A stretch of 64,000 nucleotides of DNA from Saccharopolyspora erythraea NRRL 2338. GTDB lineage: Bacteria; Actinomycetota; Actinomycetes; Mycobacteriales; Pseudonocardiaceae. Of this stretch, positions 9,007 through 16,684 are shown piece by piece; within the stretch, counting starts at the first letter, position 1, and every line of letters begins with the position of its first letter. Location of the stretch: the NCBI RefSeq assembly GCF_000062885.1, contig NC_009142.1, positions 1,663,584 through 1,727,583 on the forward strand. Direction: 5' to 3'. Under the pieces are notes generated by a model. The model was given only the letters and a program-made list of their open reading frames with translations, searched no databases and was not told the DNA's origin. The position numbers were made by a program, and so were the translations under genes.

Positions 9007-9990
9007 TCAGGGGCAGACCGCGACCTGGCCGGCGTAGGACAGCCCCGCCCCGAAGCCGACCAGCAGCATCACGTCCCCGCTGGAGATCTCGCCCGCCGAC
9101 CGCATGTGGTCGATGGCGAGCGGGATGGAGGCGGAGGAGGTGTTGCCGGAGTAGACGATGTCACGTGCCAACACGAGGTCGTCACGCGCACCCTGGCTCT
9201 GCAGCTTCTTGGCGATGGCCTCCACGATGCGCAGGTTCGCCTGGTGCGGGACGAGCACGTCCACATCGGACAGCTTCAGCCCGGCCAGCTCCACGGCCTG
9301 CGCGGCCACCGGCGCGATCTGGGTGGTCGCCCAGCGGAAGACCGACTGGCCCTCCTGGTAGATGTACTTGCCCTCGCGCAGGTAGATGGTGTCGACCAGG
9401 TCGCCCGCGCTGCCCAGCGCGGCCGGGCCGATGCCCGGGGTGTCGGCCGGACCGACCACCGCCGCACCCGCGGCGTCGGCGAAGATGATGCAGTTGGCGC
9501 GGTCCTGCCAGTCGATCCACTCCTGGAACCGCTCCGAGCCGATCACCAGCACGTTGCGCGCCGAACCGGCCTTGACCGCGTCGGCGGCGGCCGACAGCGC
9601 GTAGACGAAGCCCGCGCAGGCGGCGTTGATGTCGTAGGCGCTCTTGGCCTTGATGCCGATCTGGTCGGAGACCTGGGCGGCCGCGTTGGGGATCTGGCCG
9701 GGCATCGTGCAGGTGGCCACGATCACCTGGTCCACGTCGGCGGGGGAGAGCCCGGCGTTGGCGATCGCCTTCGAACCGGCCTCCACGGCCATCGAGACGA
9801 CGGTCTGGTCTTCGTCGCCGAGCCGGCGGCTGATGATGCCGACCCGCTGGCGGATCCACTCGTCGTTGGTGTCGACGATCTTTGCGAGGTCGTCGTTGGT
9901 GACCACCCGGTTGCCCTGCGTGCTGCCGAAACCGAGCAGCTTCGTGGCGGGGGGCCCGGCTGCCGGCCGGATCGTCGGCGGGTTGGTCAC
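9007..9990 (-). CDS. fabH: 3-oxoacyl-ACP synthase III (FabH)
   Basis: A 327-residue initiating condensing enzyme that joins an acyl-CoA primer to malonyl-ACP. The catalytic residues are visible: Cys125 in NAACAGFVYAL, His in VPHQANLRI and Asn in YSGNTSSASIP. The start is GTG 9990, overlapping the fabD stop by 4 bases (GTGA). The primer preference (branched or straight) cannot be read reliably. Branched primers are usual in actinomycetes. Confidence 0.96.
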   Translation of the reverse strand: MTNPPTIRPAAGPPATKLLGFGSTQGNRVVTNDDLAKIVDTNDEWIRQRVGIISRRLGDEDQTVVSMAVEAGSKAIANAGLSPADVDQVIVATCTMPGQIPNAAAQVSDQIGIKAKSAYDINAACAGFVYALSAAADAVKAGSARNVLVIGSERFQEWIDWQDRANCIIFADAAGAAVVGPADTPGIGPAALGSAGDLVDTIYLREGKYIYQEGQSVFRWATTQIAPVAAQAVELAGLKLSDVDVLVPHQANLRIVEAIAKKLQSQGARDDLVLARDIVYSGNTSSASIPLAIDHMRSAGEISSGDVMLLVGFGAGLSYAGQVAVCP

Positions 9991-10916
9991 GTGTTGCTCC
10001 CGGAGTCGTCAAGTAGTTCGCCGGCCTTGTCCAGATCGGCGGGGGTCTTCAGGGCGATCGCCTTGGTGCCCTTGAGCTCGCGCTTGACCAGTCCGGACAG
10101 CGTGCCGGCCGGCGCCAGCTCCACGGTGGCCGCGACACCGCGCTCGGCCAGCGCCGCCATGCACAGGTCCCAGCGCACCGGGCTGGTCACCTGGGCGACC
10201 AGCCGCCGCATGATGTCGGCGGGTTCGCTGACGAAGGCGCCGTCGGCGTTGGAGAGCAGCGGCAGCGTCGGCTCGGCGGTCGCGACCTTCTCGGCGTGCA
10301 CGCCCAGCGCCTCGCGGGCGGACTCCATGAACCGGGTGTGGAACGCACCGGCCACCGCCAGCGGGCGCACGCGCGCACCTTCCGGCGGTTCCTCGGCCAG
10401 CGCCTCCAGCGCGGGAAGGCGCCCGGCGGCGACGATCTGGCCCGCGCCGTTGCGGTTGGCCGGGTCGAGCCCGACCTGCTCCAGGTGCGCGACGACGGCT
10501 TCGGGGTCACCGCCCAGCACGGCGGTCATGCCGGTGGGCTCGAGGCCGCAGGCCGCGGCCATCTCGCGGCCGCGCACCGCGGCGAGCGCCACGGCGTCGT
10601 CGAAGCTGAGGGCGCCGACCACGGCGGCGGCGGCGAGCTCACCGACGGAGTGCCCGGCCACCGGGGTGCCCGCGGGGATGCTCACCCGCTTGCCGAGCTC
10701 GGTGGCCGCGACCAGCGACAGCGCGACGACCAGCGGCTGGGTGACGGCGGTGTCCTTGATCTCGTCGGCGTCGGCGGTGGTGCCCAGCCGGATCAGGTCC
10801 AGGCTCGCGACCTCGGACCACGACGCGAGGGTCTCCTCGACGCCGTCGAGTTCGAGCCACGGACTGAGCATGCCGGGGGCTTGGGACCCCTGGCCGGGTG
10901 CGAGCAGCGCGATCAC
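9987..10916 (-). CDS. fabD: Malonyl-CoA:ACP transacylase
   Basis: A 309-residue transferase that loads malonate from CoA onto ACP. The N-terminal oxyanion motif is LLAPGQGSQAPG. The nucleophile is Ser90 in GHSVGE, and the downstream His is in AVAGAFHT (about 200). Start chosen at GTG 10916 because the mature family N-terminus begins VIALLAPGQGSQ; the frame is open further upstream but that part is not protein-like. It is the first gene of the fab operon. Confidence 0.95.
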   Translation of the reverse strand: MIALLAPGQGSQAPGMLSPWLELDGVEETLASWSEVASLDLIRLGTTADADEIKDTAVTQPLVVALSLVAATELGKRVSIPAGTPVAGHSVGELAAAAVVGALSFDDAVALAAVRGREMAAACGLEPTGMTAVLGGDPEAVVAHLEQVGLDPANRNGAGQIVAAGRLPALEALAEEPPEGARVRPLAVAGAFHTRFMESAREALGVHAEKVATAEPTLPLLSNADGAFVSEPADIMRRLVAQVTSPVRWDLCMAALAERGVAATVELAPAGTLSGLVKRELKGTKAIALKTPADLDKAGELLDDSGSNT

Positions 10917-11282
10917 TCTTGCTACTGAACACGCCCGGGGGTGCTCCCCGTGATGTCGACAGGGACGAAGTCCGGCGACCAAAGTTGTGGAGCATCTACA
11001 ACCGGGCTGGTGGTGGGTCATGCCGCCGAGCGGAAACGTTGTCGGTCGTGACTGTCCGGTGATCGTTCAGCGCGCGCCGCTACCGCCTGGTAGGGACGGA
11101 TTTCACCTGCATGTGCCATGGTCGGGACGCAGCGTGACGGCGCAACGCGTTCCGCCGGAAGTCGTCCCGCCGGCTGTTCCCGTTGCCGCGTGGGCGTTCG
11201 GCCGGGTGTCGGTCCGATCAGCGCGCCGGGGCGCCGTGCGAACGGTGCGCCGGGACGGCCGAGGCGCGCCGGGGCCGGGGAC
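10917..11282. promoter_or_regulatory. fabD upstream region, expected target of the PucR-type regulator
   Basis: A 366-base gap between the PucR-type regulator gene and fabD, both on the minus strand. In Streptomyces coelicolor FasR, the regulator encoded next to fabD, activates this operon from the fabD promoter. I cannot point to a confident operator here. The only short symmetry I see is CTACC-N4-GGTAG near 11080. No gene is visible. Confidence 0.4.
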
Positions 11283-12485
11283 TCACCAGAGCCCGTGGGC
11301 CTTGGCCAGCCTGCCCACCGCCAGCCCGACGCGCAGCACGTGCGCGTCGCGCGGGTTCGACGGGGTGCGGCCGGTCAGCTCGGCGACCCTGCGCAGCCGG
11401 TACCGCACGGTGTTGGGGTGCACGTAGAGCTGACGGGCGCAGTTCTCCAGCACCCCGCCGACCTCCAGGTAGGTGTCGACGGTCTCCATCAGCGCGCCGC
11501 CCGCGTCGACCAGCGGCAGCACGATCCGCTCGACGAGCTGCCGCTCGGCCTCCGGGTCGCCGGCCAGCGCCCGCTCCGGCAGCAGGTCCGCGGAGGCCAC
11601 CGGCCGCGGCGCGGTCGGCCACGCCACCACCGAGCGCAGCGCCGACATCGCGTCGGATGCGGACCGGTGCGCCTCGGCCAGGCTCGGCACCGTCGGGCCG
11701 ACGACCACCGGACCGTCGTCGAACGCCTCGGCCAGCCGCGAGGCGGCCTCGTTCTCGGTGCGGTCGTCGGCCGGGCCGCCGAAGACCACGACGAGCCGCG
11801 TCCCCTGCACACCCAGCAGCACCGGCCGCCCGACGCGGGCTGCGCGGCTGCGGACCTGGTAGACGATCGTCGGCGGATCGTCCGACGGAGCCGTGCCGAC
11901 CAGGACCGTCGCCTCCGACGAGGGCTCCCACCCGAGCGCGGCGGCGCGGGAGAGCAGCGACTCCTCGGCGTCACCGCGGACGATGCCGTCGACGACCAGC
12001 GCTTCCAGCCGCGCGTCCCAGGCGCCGCGCGCCTCGGCCGCCGCCGCGTAGGAGGTCGCGGCGGCGAAGGCGATCTCGCGGGTGTAGCGCAGGATCCACT
12101 CGCGCAGCAGCGTGCGCTCGTCCGGTTCGTCGGCCAGCTCGGGCAGCTGTCGCTCGAAGACGTCGATGGCGGCGCGCACCAGTTCCAGCGTCTGCCGGAG
12201 GCTGACCCAGCGGGAGAGGTCGCGCGGAGCGGAGCGGAACGCCTCGGCGGTCAGCCGGATCGCCTCGGTGGGGTCCTGCAACCACGCCACGAAGTTGGAC
12301 ACGCCGGTCTGGGTGACCAGCAGCACGCTCGCGCGCTGGTCGGCGGGCATCCGGCGGAACCACGGCAACCGCTGTTCCATCGCGCTGATGCTGGCGGTCG
12401 CCAGCCCGCCCGACGCCCGTTCGAGTCGGCGAAGCGTGGCGGCTGAGACCTCACGTGGTCCATCACCTGCGCGTTCGGTAGCCAT
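11283..12485 (-). CDS. fasR: PucR/CdaR-type transcriptional regulator of fatty-acid synthesis (FasR/MabR-like)
   Basis: A 400-residue regulator. The C-terminal HTH_30-type domain is clear: NCARQLYVHPNTVRYRLRRV at about 355-375, preceded by a GGDEF-like PucR central domain. The same arrangement, a PucR-family gene just upstream of fabD, is known as fasR in Streptomyces and mabR (Rv2242) in M. tuberculosis. The role assigned here, controlling the fab operon in response to acyl-CoA, rests on that synteny. The start is ATG 12485. The symbol is by analogy. Confidence 0.85.
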   Translation of the reverse strand: MATERAGDGPREVSAATLRRLERASGGLATASISAMEQRLPWFRRMPADQRASVLLVTQTGVSNFVAWLQDPTEAIRLTAEAFRSAPRDLSRWVSLRQTLELVRAAIDVFERQLPELADEPDERTLLREWILRYTREIAFAAATSYAAAAEARGAWDARLEALVVDGIVRGDAEESLLSRAAALGWEPSSEATVLVGTAPSDDPPTIVYQVRSRAARVGRPVLLGVQGTRLVVVFGGPADDRTENEAASRLAEAFDDGPVVVGPTVPSLAEAHRSASDAMSALRSVVAWPTAPRPVASADLLPERALAGDPEAERQLVERIVLPLVDAGGALMETVDTYLEVGGVLENCARQLYVHPNTVRYRLRRVAELTGRTPSNPRDAHVLRVGLAVGRLAKAHGLW

Positions 12486-12826
12486 GGTTCCAGAATCGCA
12501 CGCGGCCTGATCGCCATCGGGCGGGGAGCGGTCGGAGTCGGTGCCAGGTCACATCGGTGCCTGACCGGGCGGACTCCGGTGCGCGTCGAATTCGCCACGA
12601 GGGGTCATTGCGAGACCCGCGGAATGCGTCGGAAATGGGGCGGAACAGGCCGAGAACGCGATGCGGAATTCACGACACCCGCGCCGGTTTTCACCGGGTT
12701 CGGCTTCTGGATCAATTCCGCGGAACTCGATCGGGCGGTTACCGCTGTTTTCACGCGGTTGGCCGTGGTTGCCCGCTCGGCATCGGGAGACGATGGGACG
12801 ACGCCTACGGCAGGGAGTGATCAGCC
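12486..12826. other. Divergent intergenic region
   Basis: A 341-base gap between the PucR-type regulator (minus) and the amidase gene (plus). It is noticeably less GC-rich than its neighbours. It should hold both promoters, but I find no convincing -35/-10 pair or operator and no gene. Confidence 0.4.
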
Positions 12827-13789
12827 GTGACATTGCCTCTGGTATGGCTCGCGGACGTGCTCAGGGCGGCCGGCCTGCGGGTCGTCGAGACGCCCGGGTG
12901 GAAGGAGCGGACGGCGACGTCCGGTCCGCAGCCGAGCCCGGTGGGAGTGCTCGAACACCACACCGCCACCCCCGCGTCCTACGAGGACCCGGCGCCGAGC
13001 GTGCAGCTTTGCATCGACGGCAGGCCCGACCTGCGGGGCCCGCTGTGCCACGGCCTGATCGGCTTCGACGGCGTCGTGCACCTGATCGCCGCGGGCCGCG
13101 CCAACCACGCGGGCCAGGCCAAGGCGTCCGGGCCGAACCCGGCAGGCGACGGCAACTTCCTCTACGTCGGTTTCGAGTGGGACTACCAGGGCGTCGACCA
13201 GGGGCCGAGCCCCGAGCAGTACGACGCGGCGCTGACGGCGACCTCGGCCGTGCTGGCCCACATCGGCCGCCCCGCCGAGGCCGCGCGTGGTCACAAGGAG
13301 ACCAGCGTGACCGGCAAGATCGACCCCGGTCACGTCGACATGGACCGGTTCCGCGCGGACCTGTCGGGGAGGAAGAACCACGATGGCCCCGCGCGGCCCG
13401 GACAGCCGGTCGCACCCGCGCCGGCGCCGCGGCCGGAACAGCCCGGCGGGTCCGAGCAGGAGGCGATCCTGCGCCGGATCGAGAACGAGCTGCTGGGTCC
13501 CAGGGGTCCGAAGGGCGAGATCGTGGGCTGGGACACCGACCTCGGTCCGCGCACGCTCGTGGCGATGCTCGTGGACCTGGTCAACGGTCTCCTCGGCCCG
13601 CAGCGGGACGGGCAGGCCGCGGCCCAGGTGCCGCAGCAGCGGTCGATGGACCCCGAAGCGATCAAGACGGCCTTCCAGGCGCTGCCGCCGGAGCAGGCGG
13701 CTCCGCTGCTCGCCGAACTGGTGCGCGTCCAGCAAGCCCGTCAGCTCACGCCGGAGCAGCAGGCGCAGGCGGCCCAGCAGAGCCGGTGA
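12827..13789 (+). CDS. Phage-lysin-like peptidoglycan-recognition / N-acetylmuramoyl-L-alanine amidase
   Basis: A 320-residue protein. Residues 1-185 form an amidase_2/PGRP-like domain. The first zinc ligand is in LEHHTATP (about 44). HLIAAGRANHAGQ follows, and GHKETSVTGKIDPGHVDM carries the late Lys and zinc-ligand His. This layout is typical of actinobacteriophage LysA amidase domains. The C-terminal 110 residues are Gln/Pro-rich and helical, with no recognised cell-wall binding domain. No signal peptide is visible, which also fits a phage-derived enzyme. Start GTG 12827 has GGGAG upstream. No other phage genes surround it, so it looks like a domesticated solo gene. Confidence 0.8.
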   Translation: MTLPLVWLADVLRAAGLRVVETPGWKERTATSGPQPSPVGVLEHHTATPASYEDPAPSVQLCIDGRPDLRGPLCHGLIGFDGVVHLIAAGRANHAGQAKASGPNPAGDGNFLYVGFEWDYQGVDQGPSPEQYDAALTATSAVLAHIGRPAEAARGHKETSVTGKIDPGHVDMDRFRADLSGRKNHDGPARPGQPVAPAPAPRPEQPGGSEQEAILRRIENELLGPRGPKGEIVGWDTDLGPRTLVAMLVDLVNGLLGPQRDGQAAAQVPQQRSMDPEAIKTAFQALPPEQAAPLLAELVRVQQARQLTPEQQAQAAQQSR

Positions 13790-13798
13790 GCTCTGAGA

Positions 13799-14035
13799 TC
13801 AGCGGCGGGGCGCGGCGGCCCGCCGCTGATCCCGCTCCTCGCGTAACCGTTGCAGCCGCTTGACCAGGGTCGGCTGCTGCGCGAGCGCCTCCGGCCGGTC
13901 CAGCAGGCGGTTGAGCCGCTGGTAGTAGCGGGTCGGGGAGATGCCGAAGCGCTCCTGGATGACCCGTTCCTTGTTGCCCGCGTGGTGCCACCACTCGTTC
14001 TCGAAGGCGAGGATGGCGTGGTCGGTGTCGTTCAC
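13799..14035 (-). CDS. DUF3263 family protein
   Basis: A 78-residue actinobacterial protein. The family signature is AILAFENEWWHHAGNKE followed by IQERFGISPTRYYQRLNRLL. It looks like a small helix-turn-helix protein and probably binds DNA, but its role is unknown. Start chosen at GTG 14035 (MNDTDHAIL), with GAGGGGGACC upstream. The in-frame extension to 14137 is not conserved-looking. The gene is convergent with the amidase gene. Confidence 0.87.
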   Translation of the reverse strand: MNDTDHAILAFENEWWHHAGNKERVIQERFGISPTRYYQRLNRLLDRPEALAQQPTLVKRLQRLREERDQRRAAAPRR

Positions 14036-14199
14036 CCGGCGGTCCCCCTCGCTTCGATCTTCGGCCAGGCCGAGTTTACCCGCGTGCGCACTGCTGTTCG
14101 ATCGGCTGATCGGAGACCTTCGCTTCCTGTGATCCACCGCACTGCCGGATGCCGGAACAAGGTCACCAGCGCAAGATGTTCACACGAGTACGAAACGTC

Positions 14200-14335
14200 G
14201 TGCGCTCCGGGGCTCGGTGCGATTCCGAACCGGCGGTGAAAGTCCGCGAACCGGCGCCGTTCCAGCGGGAACGGCCCGGCCGATCCGGTGGAACTCCGGA
14301 ACCGACGGTGACAGTCCGGATGGGAGGCAGCGCAC
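14200..14335 (+). ncRNA. FMN riboswitch (RFN element)
   Basis: All conserved blocks of the FMN aptamer are present in order. P1 is GTGCGC (14200-14205) with GCGCAC (14330-14335). Then come GGGGCTCGGTG, ATTCCGAACCGGCGGT, AGTCCGCGAACC, the variable stem, GGTGGAACTCCGGAACCGAC, and GACAGTCCGGATGGGAGG. It lies about 105 bases upstream of a PnuC-like gene. The sequence between aptamer and start contains the inverted pair CCGCC...GGCGG around the ribosome site, which suggests translational control: FMN binding would hide the site and repress uptake. Confidence 0.96.
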
Positions 14336-14441
14336 GGGTGCCGGAAGCCGCCGTGGCGCGCTGTGCCCACGGCTCCGTCCGCGTCCCCGTCGGCCGCGCT
14401 CGCCGCCCACCCGGTGGTCATGACCGGCGGGAGGAGTGGGC

Positions 14442-15089
14442 GTGCAGAACTTCGCGGAGTGGGTGCTCGGCAACGGGATCACCGTGCTCGGTCAGCAGAT
14501 CTCCTGGGCGGAACTGGTGGGGCAGGTCTGCGCCCTCGCCGTGGTCTTCCTCGCGCAGCGGCGCACCCTGGCCACCTGGCCGGTCCAGGTGTCGGCGACC
14601 GTGCTGCTGTTCGCGGTCTACGCCAGCGCCCACCTCGGCGGCCTGGCCATCCGGCAGGTCATGATCCTGCTGATCTCCGTCTACGGCTGGTGGGCGTGGA
14701 GCCGGCGCACCGACCCGGTCTACGGCGTCGTCGTGCGCAAGGCGCGCGTGTCGGAGCGGCTGGCGCTGCTGGCGGCGCTGCTCGTCGGCACGGCGGCGTT
14801 CGCGCTGCTGCTGACCGAGCTCGACGCGTCGTGGGCGCCGTGGCCCGACGCCTGGATCTTCGTCGGCACGCTGGTCGCCTTCTGGGCGCAGGGTCGCGGA
14901 CTGGTCGAGTTCTGGCTGGTGTGGCTGGCCGTCGACGCCGTCGGGGTGCCGCTGCAGATCGCCTCCGGGCTGTGGTTCAGCGCCGCGATCTACGTGGTGT
15001 TCGCCGCGCTGGTGATCCACGGCTGGTGGAGCTGGAACCGCACCGCCCGAAGGCAGCGAGCGCAGCGGCCCGCCGCGGTCAAGCCTTGA
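14442..15089 (+). CDS. pnuX: PnuC-family vitamin transporter, probable riboflavin transporter PnuX
   Basis: A 215-residue membrane protein with about seven to eight hydrophobic segments. The PnuC family motifs are clear: YGWWAWSRR at about 86 and the late pair FWLVWLAVDAVGVPL and HGWWSW. PnuC proteins carry nicotinamide riboside, but the actinobacterial PnuX branch carries riboflavin and sits behind FMN riboswitches. The riboswitch at 14200-14335 makes riboflavin the likely substrate here. Start chosen at GTG 14442 because GGAGGA lies at a normal distance; GTG 14436 would be directly against it. Confidence 0.9.
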   Translation: MQNFAEWVLGNGITVLGQQISWAELVGQVCALAVVFLAQRRTLATWPVQVSATVLLFAVYASAHLGGLAIRQVMILLISVYGWWAWSRRTDPVYGVVVRKARVSERLALLAALLVGTAAFALLLTELDASWAPWPDAWIFVGTLVAFWAQGRGLVEFWLVWLAVDAVGVPLQIASGLWFSAAIYVVFAALVIHGWWSWNRTARRQRAQRPAAVKP

Positions 15090-15144
15090 CTTGCCCCGGA
15101 CCCCCTGGTGGATTCGGATGATCGAATACGAAAGGGGTCCGGCC

Positions 15145-16398
15145 ATGGTCCGTCGGTTCCGCTGGGTCGCCGTCGCCGCGCTGTGCACAGCGCTGGTGGC
15201 TCCCGCGCCCGCGATCGCAGAGGTTGCACCGAGCACCGGTTTCGAGGATTCGCGGGGCGCGCGGTGGACGACACCCGGGGAGGAAGCCGCCTTCCTGTCC
15301 GAGGTCGACCGCGCGCAGCCCGACGTCGAGGTAGAGACGATCGGCGCCAGCGTCCAGGACCGGCCGCTGCGGCTGGCCCGCGTCGGATCGGGCCGGTCGA
15401 AGGTGCTGTTCGTCTGCTCGCAGCACGGTGACGAGCCGGCGGGCCGCGAGGCGTGCCTGAGCACCATCCGCGACCTCGGCTACTCGCAGGACGAGCGCGT
15501 GCGGCGCTTGCTGCGCTCCACGACGGTCCTGTTCATGCCCAACGCCAACCCCGACGGGCACGTGGCGAACACCCGCGAGAACGCCGACGGCATCGACATC
15601 AACCGCGACCACCTCGCGCTGGCCTCGCCCGAGGCGCGGGCCGTCGCGCGGGTGATGCGCGACGAGCGTCCCGCCGTCGTGCACGACCTGCACGAGTTCG
15701 GCGCGCAGCCGCCGTACTACGTCAAGGACTTCCTCGCGCTCTGGCCTCGCAACCTCAACGCCGGCGAGCAGGTGCGTTCGGAGTCCGAGCGGCTCTCGGA
15801 GCGCTACGTCCGGCCCGCGGTGGAGGAAACCGGCCTCTCGACCGGCGTCTACGGCATCTGGACCGACCCGGAGACCGGCGAGCCGATCAAGCAGGTCGCG
15901 GGCGACGGGCAGGAACGCATCCTGCGCAACACCGTCGGCGTGAAGAACGCGGTCGGCCTGCTGGTGGAGAGCCGCGTCGAGCCGCTGGCGGGCGAGGACG
16001 AGGCGACCAACAACCGGCGGCGCGTCGGCTCGCACCTCACCTCGGTGGAGGCGACCCTGCGGATGTCCACCGAGCGCCGCGACCAGATCGAGTCGGCCAT
16101 CACCAAGGCCCGCATGGACGGCATGGCGAACCGGGGACCGCTCTACTTCGGCGGCGCCGACAACGAGCCGCCCGCGCCCGAGGACGTCGAGAAGTCCCCG
16201 GCCTGCGCCTACCGGCTCACCGGCGAGCAGGCCGCGCGCTTCGGCGAGGTCCTCGACCTGCACGGCGTGCACAGCGTCCCGGCGGGCGAGGGCCGCATCG
16301 TGCCGATGCACCAGCCCGCGCGCTCCCTGGCGGCGCTGCTGCTCGACGCCCGCGGCGAATACCGCCTGACCGAAGCGGAGCCGGTCGCCTGCCGCTGA
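15145..16398 (+). CDS. Secreted M14-family zinc carboxypeptidase
   Basis: A 417-residue exported peptidase. The Sec signal peptide covers residues 1-25 (VRRFRWVAVAALCTALVAP then an A-x-A cleavage site). Zinc ligands are His94 and Glu97 in QHGDEPAGRE. The M14 core continues with NANPDGHVANTRENADG and DINRDH (third zinc His and catalytic Arg region). A later Glu in VGLLVESRVEP fits the general base. The start is ATG 15145, with AAAGGGG upstream. It probably releases C-terminal residues from extracellular or cell-wall peptides. It is monocistronic, with its own terminator. Confidence 0.88.
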   Translation: MVRRFRWVAVAALCTALVAPAPAIAEVAPSTGFEDSRGARWTTPGEEAAFLSEVDRAQPDVEVETIGASVQDRPLRLARVGSGRSKVLFVCSQHGDEPAGREACLSTIRDLGYSQDERVRRLLRSTTVLFMPNANPDGHVANTRENADGIDINRDHLALASPEARAVARVMRDERPAVVHDLHEFGAQPPYYVKDFLALWPRNLNAGEQVRSESERLSERYVRPAVEETGLSTGVYGIWTDPETGEPIKQVAGDGQERILRNTVGVKNAVGLLVESRVEPLAGEDEATNNRRRVGSHLTSVEATLRMSTERRDQIESAITKARMDGMANRGPLYFGGADNEPPAPEDVEKSPACAYRLTGEQAARFGEVLDLHGVHSVPAGEGRIVPMHQPARSLAALLLDARGEYRLTEAEPVACR

Positions 16399-16414
16399 CC
16401 CACGCCATCTGCCC

Positions 16415-16448
16415 GTTCGCCCGCCCTGCTGACGTGGGGCGGGCGAAC
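16415..16448 (+). terminator. Terminator of the carboxypeptidase gene
   Basis: A 12-bp perfect stem (GTTCGCCCGCCC at 16415-16426 with 16437-16448) and a 10-base loop begin 17 bases after the stop codon. No T-run follows. Confidence 0.8.
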
Positions 16449-16535
16449 AGCTTTCCGGCGGAGGCTGGTGGTGCCTGCGTGCAAGTACGGCTCGTCGGCT
16501 TTCCGCCCGACGGTCCGCAGGCCCCCGAAAACACC

Positions 16536-16567
16536 GGTGCCCGACACGCCGAAGCGTGTCGGGCACC
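16536..16567 (-). terminator. Terminator of aceE
   Basis: A 13-bp perfect stem (GGTGCCCGACACG at 16536-16548 with 16555-16567) and a 6-base loop lie about 120 bases past the aceE stop. Together with the hairpin at 16415-16448 it separates two convergent genes. Confidence 0.75.
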
Positions 16568-16684
16568 TTGAGCCGCGAGCCCTCACCTCAGGGGTGCGGA
16601 GGCCGCCGCAGCGTCCGCAAGGCGGTCCACATGGCCGTCATCAAAGCCGTCAGCGAGATCGTCCTCCGGGCCGCCGCGGCGTCG

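Noticed and set aside
12827-14035. Prophage region
   Set aside because: Only a lysin-like amidase is seen; the neighbours are ordinary chromosomal genes.
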